DNA of 64,000 nt from Streptomyces rubradiris (GTDB taxonomy: Bacteria > Actinomycetota > Actinomycetes > Streptomycetales > Streptomycetaceae). The stretch covers positions 186,001-250,000 of the forward strand of contig NZ_BNEA01000015.1 in the NCBI RefSeq assembly GCF_016860525.1, written 5' to 3'. Under the pieces are notes generated by a model. The model saw nothing but the letters and a program-made list of their open reading frames with translations. It was not told the origin of the DNA and did not search any database. The translations under genes were made by a program, and so were the position numbers. The first letter of the stretch is position 1. The number at the start of each line of letters is the position of its first letter. This document shows, piece after piece, positions 37,330-46,193 of this stretch.

Positions 37330-38052
37330 GTGAAACCGCCCCGCAATTCCCCCACGGGCCCCACCACCACACGCACCAAGGAACTCAAACAGGAACGCGC
37401 CATCAGGTCACGGCACAACATCCTGCTGGCCGCCGGCCGTGCGTTCGCCGAACGGGGTTACCAGGCCGTAACCATGCATGACGTGGCCGAGCTCTCGGGA
37501 ATGACGAAGGGGGCCGTCTACTTCCACTACACCAGCAAGGAAAGCCTGGCCGTCGCCGTCAGCGCGGAGTTCGCCGGCCGGCTGCCCGCCCTCTCCGACG
37601 CCGTCGCCCAACTCGCCCTGCCCCCGGTGGCCTCGGTGACGGAACTGCTGCTGCGCACCGCCGCCGCACTGCGCGACGAGCCGCTGATGAAGGCCGGGGC
37701 GCGCCTCCAGATCGAGCGGGGCCTGATCGACGTCGAACTCCCCCTGCCCTTCGAGGACTACACCGCGCTGATAGCCGCCTGGCTGCAGGGCGCGCTGACC
37801 GCGGGCGACCTGGAGCACTCGACGCCTCCCGAGCCGCTGGCCCGCGTCCTGGTCTCAGCGTTCTTCGGTGCGCAGTTGCTGTCCTGGATGGCCGACGACC
37901 GTACCGACATCATCGAGCGGACGGTGGAGGTGCTCCACGCCGTCGTCCCCTGCACGCGGGACCCGCGGCACATCAGCCCGTACCTGCGTGAGGCAGCCAC
38001 GACCCGCGGGCCGCACGGGCACGGCCGCACTGCCGCGCGGGCCACCCCCTGA
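37330..38052 (+). CDS. TetR-family regulator resembling gamma-butyrolactone receptors
   Basis: A 240-residue regulator with an even closer receptor-type DNA-binding domain: KQERAIRSRHNILLAAGRAF, AERGYQAVTMHDVAELSGMT and KGAVYFHYTSKESLAVAVSA. The ligand-binding part contains LLLRTAAALRDEPLMKAGAR and LQIERGLIDVELPLPFEDYT, matching the receptor-type region in which a Trp or Arg lines the pocket. The GTG start follows AAGGGAGG. It has an 18-residue N-terminal tail ahead of the usual KQERAIR start. With the gene at 36045 it forms a same-strand pair, perhaps from duplication and divergence. Confidence 0.85.
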   Translation: MKPPRNSPTGPTTTRTKELKQERAIRSRHNILLAAGRAFAERGYQAVTMHDVAELSGMTKGAVYFHYTSKESLAVAVSAEFAGRLPALSDAVAQLALPPVASVTELLLRTAAALRDEPLMKAGARLQIERGLIDVELPLPFEDYTALIAAWLQGALTAGDLEHSTPPEPLARVLVSAFFGAQLLSWMADDRTDIIERTVEVLHAVVPCTRDPRHISPYLREAATTRGPHGHGRTAARATP

Positions 38053-38328
38053 CCTGGAGCGTGTCTCTATGACGGGGTGGCCGGTCGATCGGATGTGCCC
38101 GTCCGATCGGTGATCACCGATGCGACGCGGGACCGGATCGAACCGCCGATGCCGGCTGATCCGGCCCGAGGGCGGCCACGGACCGACCACCGCCGCGCTC
38201 CCGAGGCCATCGCGTGGCCGCGGACGGCCCCTTGCCTTCGCCGTCACCGCGGGCCGGGGCAGGTGACGCACCTGCCTTCGAGACGGTGACGTCACGCCGT
38301 GGAACGGCCGACGGACGGCCGCCGGTGG

Positions 38329-39294
38329 TCAGTGGCAGATGCGGGCGGTCGTGACGGCGCCGCCCGCGTTCTCGTCGTCCGTACCGAGGACCGCGGTGCC
38401 GGAGCCGGACACGCAGTCCAGGGCCTCGACCTTGTATCCCTTGAACTTCCGCAGAATCCCGGGGGACTTGGCCACCGTGAGCCGCACCCGGCCCGAGCGG
38501 TCGAGCGTCACCGACCCCGCGTCGCTCACCGCCGAGTCGAACGGCCCGTCGTCCCCCTGGTCCGACGCCGAGGCGATCAGCAGCCGGCCCGAGTCGGTGA
38601 CGGAAAGGTCGGAGGCGTGCCGGACGTCTCCGGAGGGATACGGTGCGTGATAGACGGCCTTCGTCACGGCGCCGAACACCGACTCGCCGTACGTGTTGAA
38701 CGACAGTGGTGCCGCGTAGAGCGTCGCGGGCCGGTCCTCGCCTTCGCCCCGGTCGGCCCAGACCGCCGCCAGCTTGCCGTGCCGGGACACCAGCGTGAAG
38801 CTCTCGAAGTTGTCGCCCTGGCCGATCGCCGGGAGCGGCGAGAGGTCGCGGACCTCGACCGCGCTTCCGTCGTCGGTGGCCTGGAGGTGGTAGACGATGC
38901 CCCGGCTCGCCACGGCCAGGTACTCGTCGGAGGTGCCCGGCACCGCTTCGAGCGCCTCCAGGTCGATCGGCTCGGCACCGCCGTTCCACTCGAGTGGCCG
39001 CACGGTGGCCGTACGGCCGGACCCGTCCGCCGAGTAGGTGAGTCGGGCTATGCGATTCTCTCCGCGTCGCTTGTTGTCCAGGGCGATCACGGCCCGGTAG
39101 GCACCGCCCCTGGACGAGGTGACGGCGAGTCCGCTGATGCCGCTCCTCATGTCGTCGCCGACCTGTGTCCATCCGGTGGCCGCGTGCGCCGGCGCGTCAC
39201 TTGTCCGGGCCGCGGTCACTCCCGTGCCGGCGGCCACGGCACCTCCCGCACAGAGCACAGCGATGGTGGTCAGGGCAGTTCTGCGCAACCTCAT
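38329..39294 (-). CDS. Secreted protein of unknown function
   Basis: A 321-residue exported protein. The signal peptide (MRLRRTALTTIAVLCAGGAV) is followed by a likely cleavage site near AHAA, residue 39. The mature part has repeated beta-strand-like segments with periodic glycine and aspartate (SGLAVTSSRGGAYRAVIALD, EYLAVASRGIVYHLQATDDG, LAAVWADRGEGEDRPATLYA, DLSVTDSGRLLIASASDQGD), which suggests a beta-propeller. Two cysteines lie near the C-terminus (ALDCVSGS; RICH-end). No catalytic motif is visible. A GGGGAG site precedes the ATG. It is a single gene diverging from the two-component system. Confidence 0.72.
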   Translation of the reverse strand: MRLRRTALTTIAVLCAGGAVAAGTGVTAARTSDAPAHAATGWTQVGDDMRSGISGLAVTSSRGGAYRAVIALDNKRRGENRIARLTYSADGSGRTATVRPLEWNGGAEPIDLEALEAVPGTSDEYLAVASRGIVYHLQATDDGSAVEVRDLSPLPAIGQGDNFESFTLVSRHGKLAAVWADRGEGEDRPATLYAAPLSFNTYGESVFGAVTKAVYHAPYPSGDVRHASDLSVTDSGRLLIASASDQGDDGPFDSAVSDAGSVTLDRSGRVRLTVAKSPGILRKFKGYKVEALDCVSGSGTAVLGTDDENAGGAVTTARICH

Positions 39295-39386
39295 TGAATT
39301 CTCCCCGGCGACGCGACGCGCGTAGATGATCAGTCGAACCGGCAACGTAGTGGTCCGTTCGTCCTCCCGGCAAGAGGCGTGACCAT

Positions 39387-39782
39387 GTGACCGGCAGGAG
39401 ATCCGGCAGCGGCCGCACCCTCGTGTCATGGCACTTCTCGACCGGCTGGGTGTCCTCGGGCCGGCACGGCCCGCCCGTGGCCGACCGCAGCGCCGGCCCC
39501 GCGTACGGCAACGCCGGCCCCCCGTACGGCGACGCCAACCCCGCGTACGGCGACGGCGCACTCTCGTACACGGCACCTGCGTACGCGCCTACGGCATCTG
39601 CGTACGCGTCTGCGGCGGCAGCGTCTCCTGGTGCGCCGCCGGCTCCGTCCTTGCCTGCCGGCGGCCCGGCTCCGCCCCCGGATCGAGGTCCGATCGTCGT
39701 TCTTCCCGCCCTCGGGCCGCCCGCGACGCCTCGTATCCTGGATCCGGTTGCCGCGTGTGGATGGTCGAGGGGGGAGCATTGA
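39387..39782 (+). repeat. GTACGGC-rich repeat region, possibly coding
   Basis: Between 39500 and 39625 the word CGTACG recurs, mostly at 18-24 bp intervals. In one plus-strand frame this reads GPAYGNAGPPYGDANPAYGD and continues Ala/Pro/Tyr-rich; that frame is open for 131 codons and stops 4 bp before the kinase GTG. It could be a small low-complexity protein coupled to the kinase, or simply repetitive DNA. It lacks a good ribosome site and its third-position GC is lower than in true genes here. Confidence 0.3.
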
Positions 39783-39786
39783 GCAG

Positions 39787-41187
39787 GTGTGCGCCGCCGG
39801 CCCGCACGAGGGCCCGGACGAATGGCCCGACGGCTCCGCGCCGGTTCGCTCTGGGCCTGCCGTGACGGCACCGGGCGGGGGTGGCCGGCGCTTACGCGGC
39901 CCGTGGTGGCGAGAGGGAGCGGTCGCGGCGACGGCGTTCGCGTTCTGTCTGCTCGGCGGGGTGGTGCGGGTCGACGACACGCTGTCGGTGCCGCCGGCCG
40001 CCGCCTGCGTCATCGCCGTGGTGTCCTGTGCCGTGCTGCCCGTACGGCACCGGGCCCCCTTGGCCGCCCTGGCGGCCACGACCGCGGTGGGCGTGCTGGT
40101 GCCGTCCCTGGGCCTCCTGCTCACCCCGCTCATCGTGGCCCCGGCCGTGATCACCGCCTACTCGTACGCGCTCGCCGCGCACAGCGAACGGCGCGCGGCG
40201 AGCGCGGTGTTGCTCACGTCCGTGACGCTGGCCGCCTCCGTCCCGCTGTCCGGGGAGTTCTCCTGGAAAGACGCGAGCAGGATGGCGGTGGTGGCGGCGT
40301 CCCCGCTGGTGGCCGGCGTGCTCGGTCACTCGGTGCGGAACCGGCGGGCCTACCTGGCGGCCGTTCAGGAGCGGGCCCGGCGGGCCGAGGAGAGCCGGGA
40401 CAGCGAGGCACGCCGGCGAGTGACCGAGGAACGGGTGCGCATCGCCCGGGAACTGCACGACCTGGTGGCCCACCAGATCACCCTGGCCAACGCACAGGCC
40501 ATGGTCGCCGCCCACCTCTTCGACGCCCGCCCGGAGCAGGCCCGCGAGAGCCTGCGGGAACTCGTCGAGACCACCGCCGGCGCGCTGGACGACCTGCGGG
40601 CCACGGTAGGTCTGCTGCGTCAGTCCGGGGACGCGTCCGGGCCGGCCGAACCGGCACCCGGGCTGTCCCGGCTTCCCGGGCTCGTCGAGTCCTTCCACCG
40701 CGCGGGTCTCCAGGTGTCGGTACACCAGGAAGGCACGGCCGAACCGCTGCCGCCGGGAGTGGACCTCACCGCCTACCGCATCGTCCAGGAGGCCCTGACC
40801 AACGTGACCAGACACGCCGGCACCGGTAACGCCCGGGTGCGCCTCGTCTGGAGTCGGGACCGTCTGACCATCACCGTCACCGACGACGGGAACAACTCCC
40901 CTACAGCGCCCGACGTGCCCGCTCCGGCCGGCCTGTCCGGTACCCCTGGCCGGCCGCCCGGTTACGGTCTGATCGGCCTGCGTGAACGTGCCACCGCGGT
41001 CGGAGGAGACCTCGTCGCGGGCCGGCGTCCGCGGGGAGGCTTCCTCGTCCGCGCCCAACTGCCCCTGCAAGCAGCCGCGGACACGACGCGACGATCCGGC
41101 GGGACACCTGCCGTCGAGGGAACGCCGGCCCACATGGACACCGGCGACGCGCGGACGGATCACGCGGCGGACGGAGACATTCTGTGA
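39787..41187 (+). CDS. Sensor histidine kinase (NarL/DesK type)
   Basis: A 466-residue membrane kinase. The N-terminal part holds four to five hydrophobic segments (AFAFCLLGGVVRV, LLTPLIVAPAVITAYSYALA and others). The HisKA_3 dimerisation helix carries the phosphoacceptor His224 in ERVRIARELHDLVAHQITLA. The ATPase domain has the N box QEALTNVTRHAG, the G1 box VTDDGNN and GYGLIGLRERATAVGGDL. The GTG start is used because the upstream in-frame sequence has no ribosome site. Its stop overlaps the response regulator start (GTGA), so the pair is co-translated. The stimulus is unknown; no adjacent ABC exporter is present, unlike many such pairs. Confidence 0.88.
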   Translation: MCAAGPHEGPDEWPDGSAPVRSGPAVTAPGGGGRRLRGPWWREGAVAATAFAFCLLGGVVRVDDTLSVPPAAACVIAVVSCAVLPVRHRAPLAALAATTAVGVLVPSLGLLLTPLIVAPAVITAYSYALAAHSERRAASAVLLTSVTLAASVPLSGEFSWKDASRMAVVAASPLVAGVLGHSVRNRRAYLAAVQERARRAEESRDSEARRRVTEERVRIARELHDLVAHQITLANAQAMVAAHLFDARPEQARESLRELVETTAGALDDLRATVGLLRQSGDASGPAEPAPGLSRLPGLVESFHRAGLQVSVHQEGTAEPLPPGVDLTAYRIVQEALTNVTRHAGTGNARVRLVWSRDRLTITVTDDGNNSPTAPDVPAPAGLSGTPGRPPGYGLIGLRERATAVGGDLVAGRRPRGGFLVRAQLPLQAAADTTRRSGGTPAVEGTPAHMDTGDARTDHAADGDIL

Positions 41188-41888
41188 CGCTTCGCGTGCT
41201 CCTCGCCGATGACCAGGCCCTGCTGCGCGGTGCCTTCCGGGTGCTCCTCGACAGCGCCGACGACATCACGGTGGTCGGCGAGGCCGCCGACGGCAGGGAA
41301 GCGGTCAAACTCACCCGCGAGCTGCGTCCCGACGTGGTGGTCATGGACATCCGCATGCCCGAGGCGGACGGAGTCACCGCCACGTCCCGGATCTGCGCGG
41401 ACCCGGAACTGCGGGCCACCCGCGTCCTGATCCTCACCACGTACGAGACCGACGAGTACGTCGCCCAGGCACTGCGCGCGGGGGCCTCCGGCTTCATCGG
41501 CAAAGGCATCCGCGCCGAAGCCCTGCTGGATGCCGTGCGTACCGTGGCCGAGGGCGACACCCTTCTGTCCCCCGCCGCCACCCGCTCGCTGGTCGCCCGT
41601 TTCCTGGCCACACCGGAGGCCGTCACACCACACCACTCCGAACAGCTCGCCGCGCTCACTCCGCGCGAACGCGAGATGGTCGCCCTGGTCGCGACCGGCC
41701 TGTCCAACCAGGAGATCGCCGGACGCATGTTCCTCAGCCCCTTCACCGTCCGCGCCCACGTACAACGTGCCATGACCAAACTGCACGCCCGTGACCGGGC
41801 ACAACTCGTCGTCATCGCCTACCGGACGGGCCTCGCCCCCACCACCCCCACCAGCGGCACGGACGCCGACGCGTACGGCCGACCGTAG
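41184..41888 (+). CDS. Response regulator, NarL/LuxR family
   Basis: A 234-residue partner of the kinase. The receiver domain has the acidic pair in LLADDQ, phosphoacceptor Asp55 in DVVVMDIRMPEADGV, the Thr in LILTTYETDEYV and Lys in GASGFIGKGI. The C-terminal GerE-type helix-turn-helix reads LTPREREMVALVATGLSNQE and IAGRMFLSPFTVRAHVQRAM. Phosphorylation should promote DNA binding as a dimer. It starts with a GTG that overlaps the kinase stop codon. Targets cannot be read from the sequence; the secreted protein gene across the divergent region and the convergent monooxygenase/MFS genes are candidates only. Confidence 0.9.
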   Translation: MTLRVLLADDQALLRGAFRVLLDSADDITVVGEAADGREAVKLTRELRPDVVVMDIRMPEADGVTATSRICADPELRATRVLILTTYETDEYVAQALRAGASGFIGKGIRAEALLDAVRTVAEGDTLLSPAATRSLVARFLATPEAVTPHHSEQLAALTPREREMVALVATGLSNQEIAGRMFLSPFTVRAHVQRAMTKLHARDRAQLVVIAYRTGLAPTTPTSGTDADAYGRP

Positions 41889-41935
41889 TCCGGTGCCAGT
41901 GGCCCCTGTCGACCGCCGGCCGGCATCCACCGGCA

Positions 41936-43159
41936 TCAGGAGACCGGAGCGGGGCCGGGCAGGGTGAGAGCCGAGTGGGCCGGCCGTGCCGTCGTGGAGG
42001 GCATGGTGACGAGGCCGCGCAGCATGGTGTCGCGTTGCGCCAAGGCCCGCGCCGTGGCGGGGAAGAGCGTGGCCGCACCCTTTCCGGCCAGTGCCTGGTT
42101 CATGGCCGCGAAGCCGCGCATGCCGCGTTCGTAGGCGGTGAAGGCCGCGGTGTGGTCTTGGTGCGTGGCCAGAGCGTGGGCCAGCATGTAGGCGCCGGCC
42201 AGCGCGAGGCTCGTGCCTTGGCCGGTGAGGAACGAGGGGGCGTACGCGGCGTCGCCGACGAGCGCGACGCGACCGCTGGACCAGTGCGGCAGACGGATCT
42301 GGCCGGCCGTGTCGAAGAACAGGTCGTCCGCGTCGCGCAGGGCGCGGACCAGGCCGGCGACCTCCCATCCCGCGCCCGCGAAGACCCTGGTGACGAGGTC
42401 CCGCTGGGCGTCGGGGCTGTGGAGGACACCGGCCGGCGGCCGGGGTTGACGGAAGTTCAAGAAGGCGTGCAGCTCGTCGTTGTCCGCGACGGCGTAGAGG
42501 GCCGCGGCTCTGCCCGGGGTGTTCCACAACACGACCTCGCGGGAGAGCCCGAAGGTGTTGGGCATGGTGAAGAGGGCGAAGCAGTACCCGAGGTAGCGGT
42601 GGAACTGTTCTTCGGGGCCGAACAGGCGCTCCCGGGTGTGCGAGTGCGTACCGTCGGCGCCGGCCACCAGGTCGAACGTGCGCCGCCGTCCGCTGCGGAA
42701 TGTGACATCGACCCCTTGTCCGGACTGGTCGAGGGTGTCGATGGAGTCGTTGAACAGGAATTCCACGTCGTCGCGGACCAGCGCGTGGAGGATCGCGGCC
42801 AGATCCCCACGCCGCACCTCCAGGTCCTGTCCCGCGACACCGCCCGCGACGGTGTGAGGGGTGAGCGAGGCGATTTCACCGCCGTCGGCGTCGAGGAAGG
42901 TGACGCGGCGCGAGTCGACATGTGCCTCCCGTAGCCGGTGCGCTATTCCCATCCGGCGGACCACCTCCAGCGCGGTGCCGCGGATGTCGACCGGGTAGCC
43001 GCCCTCGCGCGGTGCGCCCGCCTTTTCCACCACGGTGACCACGTACCCCGACCGGTGCAGCCAGTACGCCAGTGCGGGTCCGCAGACACCGGCCCCGGAA
43101 ATCAGAACCGTGCGCCTCATGCCAGTCCTCACATCCGTCGACAGACCGGTAGGTGTCAT
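41936..43159 (-). CDS. FAD-dependent aromatic monooxygenase (PHBH/TetX-like)
   Basis: A 407-residue class A flavoprotein monooxygenase. The dinucleotide fold is TVLISGAGVCGPALAYWLHR, the second FAD motif LVAGADGTHSHTRERLFG (DG motif) and the third GRVALVGDAAYAPSFLTGQG (GD motif). The length fits rifampicin, tetracycline and polyketide hydroxylases. Two starts are plausible: 43159, with AAGGGAG and an ATGA overlap with the MFS gene (chosen), and 43120 with GAGGAC. Coupling with an exporter suggests inactivation plus efflux of an aromatic compound, or tailoring of one. Neither role is proven. Confidence 0.86.
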   Translation of the reverse strand: MTPTGLSTDVRTGMRRTVLISGAGVCGPALAYWLHRSGYVVTVVEKAGAPREGGYPVDIRGTALEVVRRMGIAHRLREAHVDSRRVTFLDADGGEIASLTPHTVAGGVAGQDLEVRRGDLAAILHALVRDDVEFLFNDSIDTLDQSGQGVDVTFRSGRRRTFDLVAGADGTHSHTRERLFGPEEQFHRYLGYCFALFTMPNTFGLSREVVLWNTPGRAAALYAVADNDELHAFLNFRQPRPPAGVLHSPDAQRDLVTRVFAGAGWEVAGLVRALRDADDLFFDTAGQIRLPHWSSGRVALVGDAAYAPSFLTGQGTSLALAGAYMLAHALATHQDHTAAFTAYERGMRGFAAMNQALAGKGAATLFPATARALAQRDTMLRGLVTMPSTTARPAHSALTLPGPAPVS

Positions 43160-44541
43160 GCCTGGACTCCCTTGTCTTTCGTGACATGGACAACGAGCAG
43201 TGAGAGTGCGGCAACGAGACCGGCGACGGCGAACCCTGTGCCGAAAGCCGATTCGGCCGGCCGGCCCGTCACCGGATCGGCCCCGGCGTCGAGGATCGCG
43301 CCGGCCACCTGGGCGCCCAGGGCGACACCGACCACGCGCGTGACCACCAGCAGGCTGGTGGCGATGCCTGTGTCCTCGCTCCGGATGGCGGTGGCGGTGC
43401 CGGCCAGCAACGCCGTGGTACCGACGCCCGCGGCGAACGCGGTCAGCACCTTCCCGACGACGAGCTGCCACTGCGCTCTGTGCAGCGACGCCAGGGCGAT
43501 CATCGTGGCCGCCGTGACGACGGTGCCCGCCACGACCACGGCGCGCGGACCGAAGCGCCGCGCCGCGATCCCGCCGACCGCATCACTCACCGCCCCGGCG
43601 ACGGCGCCCGGCAGCAGGAGCAGCCCGATGCCGGTGGTGCCGGCCCCGAAGCCGTACCCGTCGGCCGATACCGCGAACAGCTGCGGGAGGAGGAAGAGGA
43701 CCATGCCGGAACTGGCGGTCATGACCAAGGTGAGCACACACGCACTCCACATCGCCGGCTTGGCCAGCATCCGCAGATCGACCATCGGAGAGGCCACCCG
43801 GCGCTCGACCACGACCCACCCGGTCGCGAGGGCGGCCACGCCCACCCCGATGGCACCGGCCAGCAGCGGCGGCGCACCACCCCCCGTCACCGTCACGAGC
43901 CCGACCATGAACGCGAGCAGCGTGCCACCCAGCAACACCGCGCCGACCCAGTCGATCCCCTCCTGCGACCGGCCCGGCGGATCATCCGGCAAGAGCCGGG
44001 CCACGGTCGCCGTCGCCGCGATGACCACGATCGCCGGCAGCAGGAACATCCACTGCCAGGACAGCGCTTCCGCGACCGGCCCGGCGCATGCCGTCCCCAC
44101 CATGCCGCCGCCGGTGAACAACGCGACGACCACCCCGATCGCCGCCTGTGACCGTCCTGCCGTGAGGTGTTCGCGCACCAGGATGAACGACAGGGGCAGC
44201 GCACCCACCATGACACCCTGCAAGACCTGGCCGAGCAGCAACACCGGCAGCCCCGGTGCCAGACCGGCCATCAGGCCACCCAGCGACACCACGGCCATCA
44301 GCCCGACCAGCACCCGCTTGCCGCCGTAACGGTCACCGAGTTTGCCCGCCACGGGAGTGACGACCGCGCCGGTCACGAGAAGCACGTTCCCGATCAAAGC
44401 CGCCTCGGCGGTACTGATCCCGAGCTCACGCTGCAACAGAGGCAGCGCGGGCTCCACCACGGACTGCAGAGCGCCAAGAGCCAGTGCCAGGACACCGAGA
44501 GCCCCGGCCGACACCCACCCGAGACGGAGACGGACCGTCAT
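43156..44541 (-). CDS. MFS transporter
   Basis: A 461-residue major facilitator protein. Its helices include GVLALALGALQSVVEPALPL and LLVTGAVVTPVAGKLGDRYG, with the motif-A-like GKLGDRYGGKRVLVGLMAVV, and LILVREHLTAG and TGGGMVGTACAGPVAEALSW (motif C-like) follow. It resembles DHA2-type exporters of Streptomyces. The start is the ATG at 44541; the longer frame upstream runs through the repeat array at 44655-44737 and is not coding. The gene ends in an ATGA overlap with the monooxygenase. Substrate unknown. Confidence 0.85.
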   Translation of the reverse strand: MTVRLRLGWVSAGALGVLALALGALQSVVEPALPLLQRELGISTAEAALIGNVLLVTGAVVTPVAGKLGDRYGGKRVLVGLMAVVSLGGLMAGLAPGLPVLLLGQVLQGVMVGALPLSFILVREHLTAGRSQAAIGVVVALFTGGGMVGTACAGPVAEALSWQWMFLLPAIVVIAATATVARLLPDDPPGRSQEGIDWVGAVLLGGTLLAFMVGLVTVTGGGAPPLLAGAIGVGVAALATGWVVVERRVASPMVDLRMLAKPAMWSACVLTLVMTASSGMVLFLLPQLFAVSADGYGFGAGTTGIGLLLLPGAVAGAVSDAVGGIAARRFGPRAVVVAGTVVTAATMIALASLHRAQWQLVVGKVLTAFAAGVGTTALLAGTATAIRSEDTGIATSLLVVTRVVGVALGAQVAGAILDAGADPVTGRPAESAFGTGFAVAGLVAALSLLVVHVTKDKGVQA

Positions 44542-44654
44542 CTGCTGATCACCCCAGACACCACCGGAAAGCGAAGCGAGTGCGCGAGAATCCCGCGCAC
44601 CCCCACGCTCCCCTCCGGCAGCCTCGCGGGCATCGCCCCCCGCAACCGTCCCGC

Positions 44655-44737
44655 CCTGGTCCTCCCGCACCAGCCACCGACCCGGCCTGGTCCTCCCGCA
44701 CCAGTCACCGCCCCGGCCTGGTGCCTGCGCACCAGGC
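44655..44737. repeat. 31-bp tandem repeats ending in a hairpin, downstream of a LysR gene
   Basis: Two 31-bp units (44655-44685 and 44686-44716) differ at only two positions, and each contains CTGGT and ACCAG arms. A third, partial unit becomes the perfect hairpin GCCTGGTGC-CTGC-GCACCAGGC (44716-44737). On the minus strand the hairpin comes first after the LysR gene end, then the repeats, the same order as at two other loci in this window. The remaining sequence of the 420-bp gap holds nothing else that I can assign. Confidence 0.8.
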
Positions 44738-44961
44738 TGCGTCTCTTCGGTCAGCGTCGGGTCTGGATGAGGTTGCCGGTGAGGCGGGGTGCGGCCTGGT
44801 AGGCGGTCGCGCGCTCGTCGGTTGGTCCGCAGGTGGCCCGCGGACGGCACGTGAGGAACGCGCACGGTCCGCCGGCGTCCGAGCGCACGGTTTCAGGGCC
44901 CGGCCACTCCCGACCCTCCGGCCGGGGCCCCGGAGCACGCACCTGTCGCCGCGGCCCCCGC

Positions 44962-46011
44962 CTACCCCGCGTGCGCATCGGCCGCCAGTGGTCGCGGCCG
45001 GCGTGCCGATGATGTGTCCGGGGCCGGGTGGTGCGTGGGCGGGCAGACCGGCACACCGGGAGTCTCCGGGCCGCCGTCCGCCGCGTGCGCGCGCCCGAGC
45101 CATTCGCGGTACGCCGGCGCCTCCCACGCCACCGCCCAGTAGGCCTCCTCCAACTCCGGGTAAACGACGTCCAGTTCGCGTTCCGTACGGGCCGCGAGCA
45201 GCAGCCGTACCCCGATCGGGTCGCCCTCCAGGGGGCGGATCGCGAGATCGGGACGCAGCGGGGCGGTCGGCTGGCTGACCGTGACCACCTCGCCGATGGC
45301 GGCCAGCGAGTACGCGGTGAGGTAGTCGCCGTGCAGCATCTCGGAATCGAGGCCCGCCGCGCGCAGTACCCGGCACAGGGCGTCCCACTCGCCGTCGACC
45401 GTGGAGTCGACCATCCAGCGGTCGCCGGCCAGGTCGGCGAGACGCACCTGCGGCCGTGACGCCGCCGGGTGGTCCGCGGCGAGTGTGACGAACTGCGGTT
45501 CCCGCTCGACCAGCACCCGCAGACACAGTCCGGGCGGCACGCGCAGCGGACTGCCCTCGACCTCGTGCACGAAGGCCATGTCGAGCCGGCCGGCCGCGAC
45601 CATGCCCAGCAGCGCGTTGGCGGACACGCTCATCTGCAGCGTCGGCTCGATCCCCGGGCGGCGGGCCCGCAGCAGCCGCAGCCAGCCCGGGATGGCCCGG
45701 CTGGCCGTGGCCCCGAGGCGCAGCTGGAACCCGCCGGCGGCACGGGCCGCCGCCGCCCTGGTCTCGGTGACGATCGACGCGAACTCCGCCACCAGCGGCC
45801 TGGCCCGGCTGAGCACCGCCAGCCCCAGCGGGGTGGGCCGACAGCCGGTGCGGGCGCGGATGAAGAGCTGAGCGCCGAGCGCGCGCTCGATCCGTCGTAG
45901 CTGGGTGCTCAACGAGGGTTGCGCCAGGCCGAGTTCCCGGGCCGCTTTGTGCAGGCTGCCGGTGTCGGCGATGGCGCAGAGCACACGCAGATGTCTCACC
46001 TCCAAGTCCAT
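44962..46011 (-). CDS. LysR-family regulator divergent from snapalysin
   Basis: A 349-residue LysR-type regulator. The helix-turn-helix is [40 protein letters not shown] and [20 protein letters not shown]. The effector domain follows ([20 protein letters not shown]). The C-terminal 40 residues are Pro/His-rich and probably disordered. The ATG at 46011 starts the family's canonical N-terminus; an upstream in-frame ATG (46044) would add 11 residues, and neither has a good ribosome site. Snapalysin genes in Streptomyces are classically activated by a divergent LysR protein (MprR/SnpR), and a T-N11-A dyad lies between the two genes. Confidence 0.9.
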   Translation of the reverse strand: MDLEVRHLRVLCAIADTGSLHKAARELGLAQPSLSTQLRRIERALGAQLFIRARTGCRPTPLGLAVLSRARPLVAEFASIVTETRAAAARAAGGFQLRLGATASRAIPGWLRLLRARRPGIEPTLQMSVSANALLGMVAAGRLDMAFVHEVEGSPLRVPPGLCLRVLVEREPQFVTLAADHPAASRPQVRLADLAGDRWMVDSTVDGEWDALCRVLRAAGLDSEMLHGDYLTAYSLAAIGEVVTVSQPTAPLRPDLAIRPLEGDPIGVRLLLAARTERELDVVYPELEEAYWAVAWEAPAYREWLGRAHAADGGPETPGVPVCPPTHHPAPDTSSARRPRPLAADAHAG

Positions 46012-46085
46012 GGGGGGAGCGTAGGGCGGCACGGAACACGACACCAGATGTTCAAGTTACAAGGAAAGCGGACGAGTCGGTCGGC

Positions 46086-46102
46086 GATAGCCCAGAGCTA
46101 TC
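46086..46102. promoter_or_regulatory. LysR-type operator between LysR gene and snapalysin
   Basis: GATAGC-CCAGA-GCTATC is a perfect inverted repeat with 6-bp arms. It contains T (46088) and A (46100) separated by 11 bases, the T-N11-A core of LysR sites. It lies 75 bp from the regulator start and 92 bp from the protease start. Confidence 0.7.
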
Positions 46103-46193
46103 CCCAAGTGCCATCATCCCCCGCCGTGTTGGGCTGCCCGAGACTCACTGGCAACCGATCGTTCAACCCCACAGGACGAGAAGGAGCCCCCAC

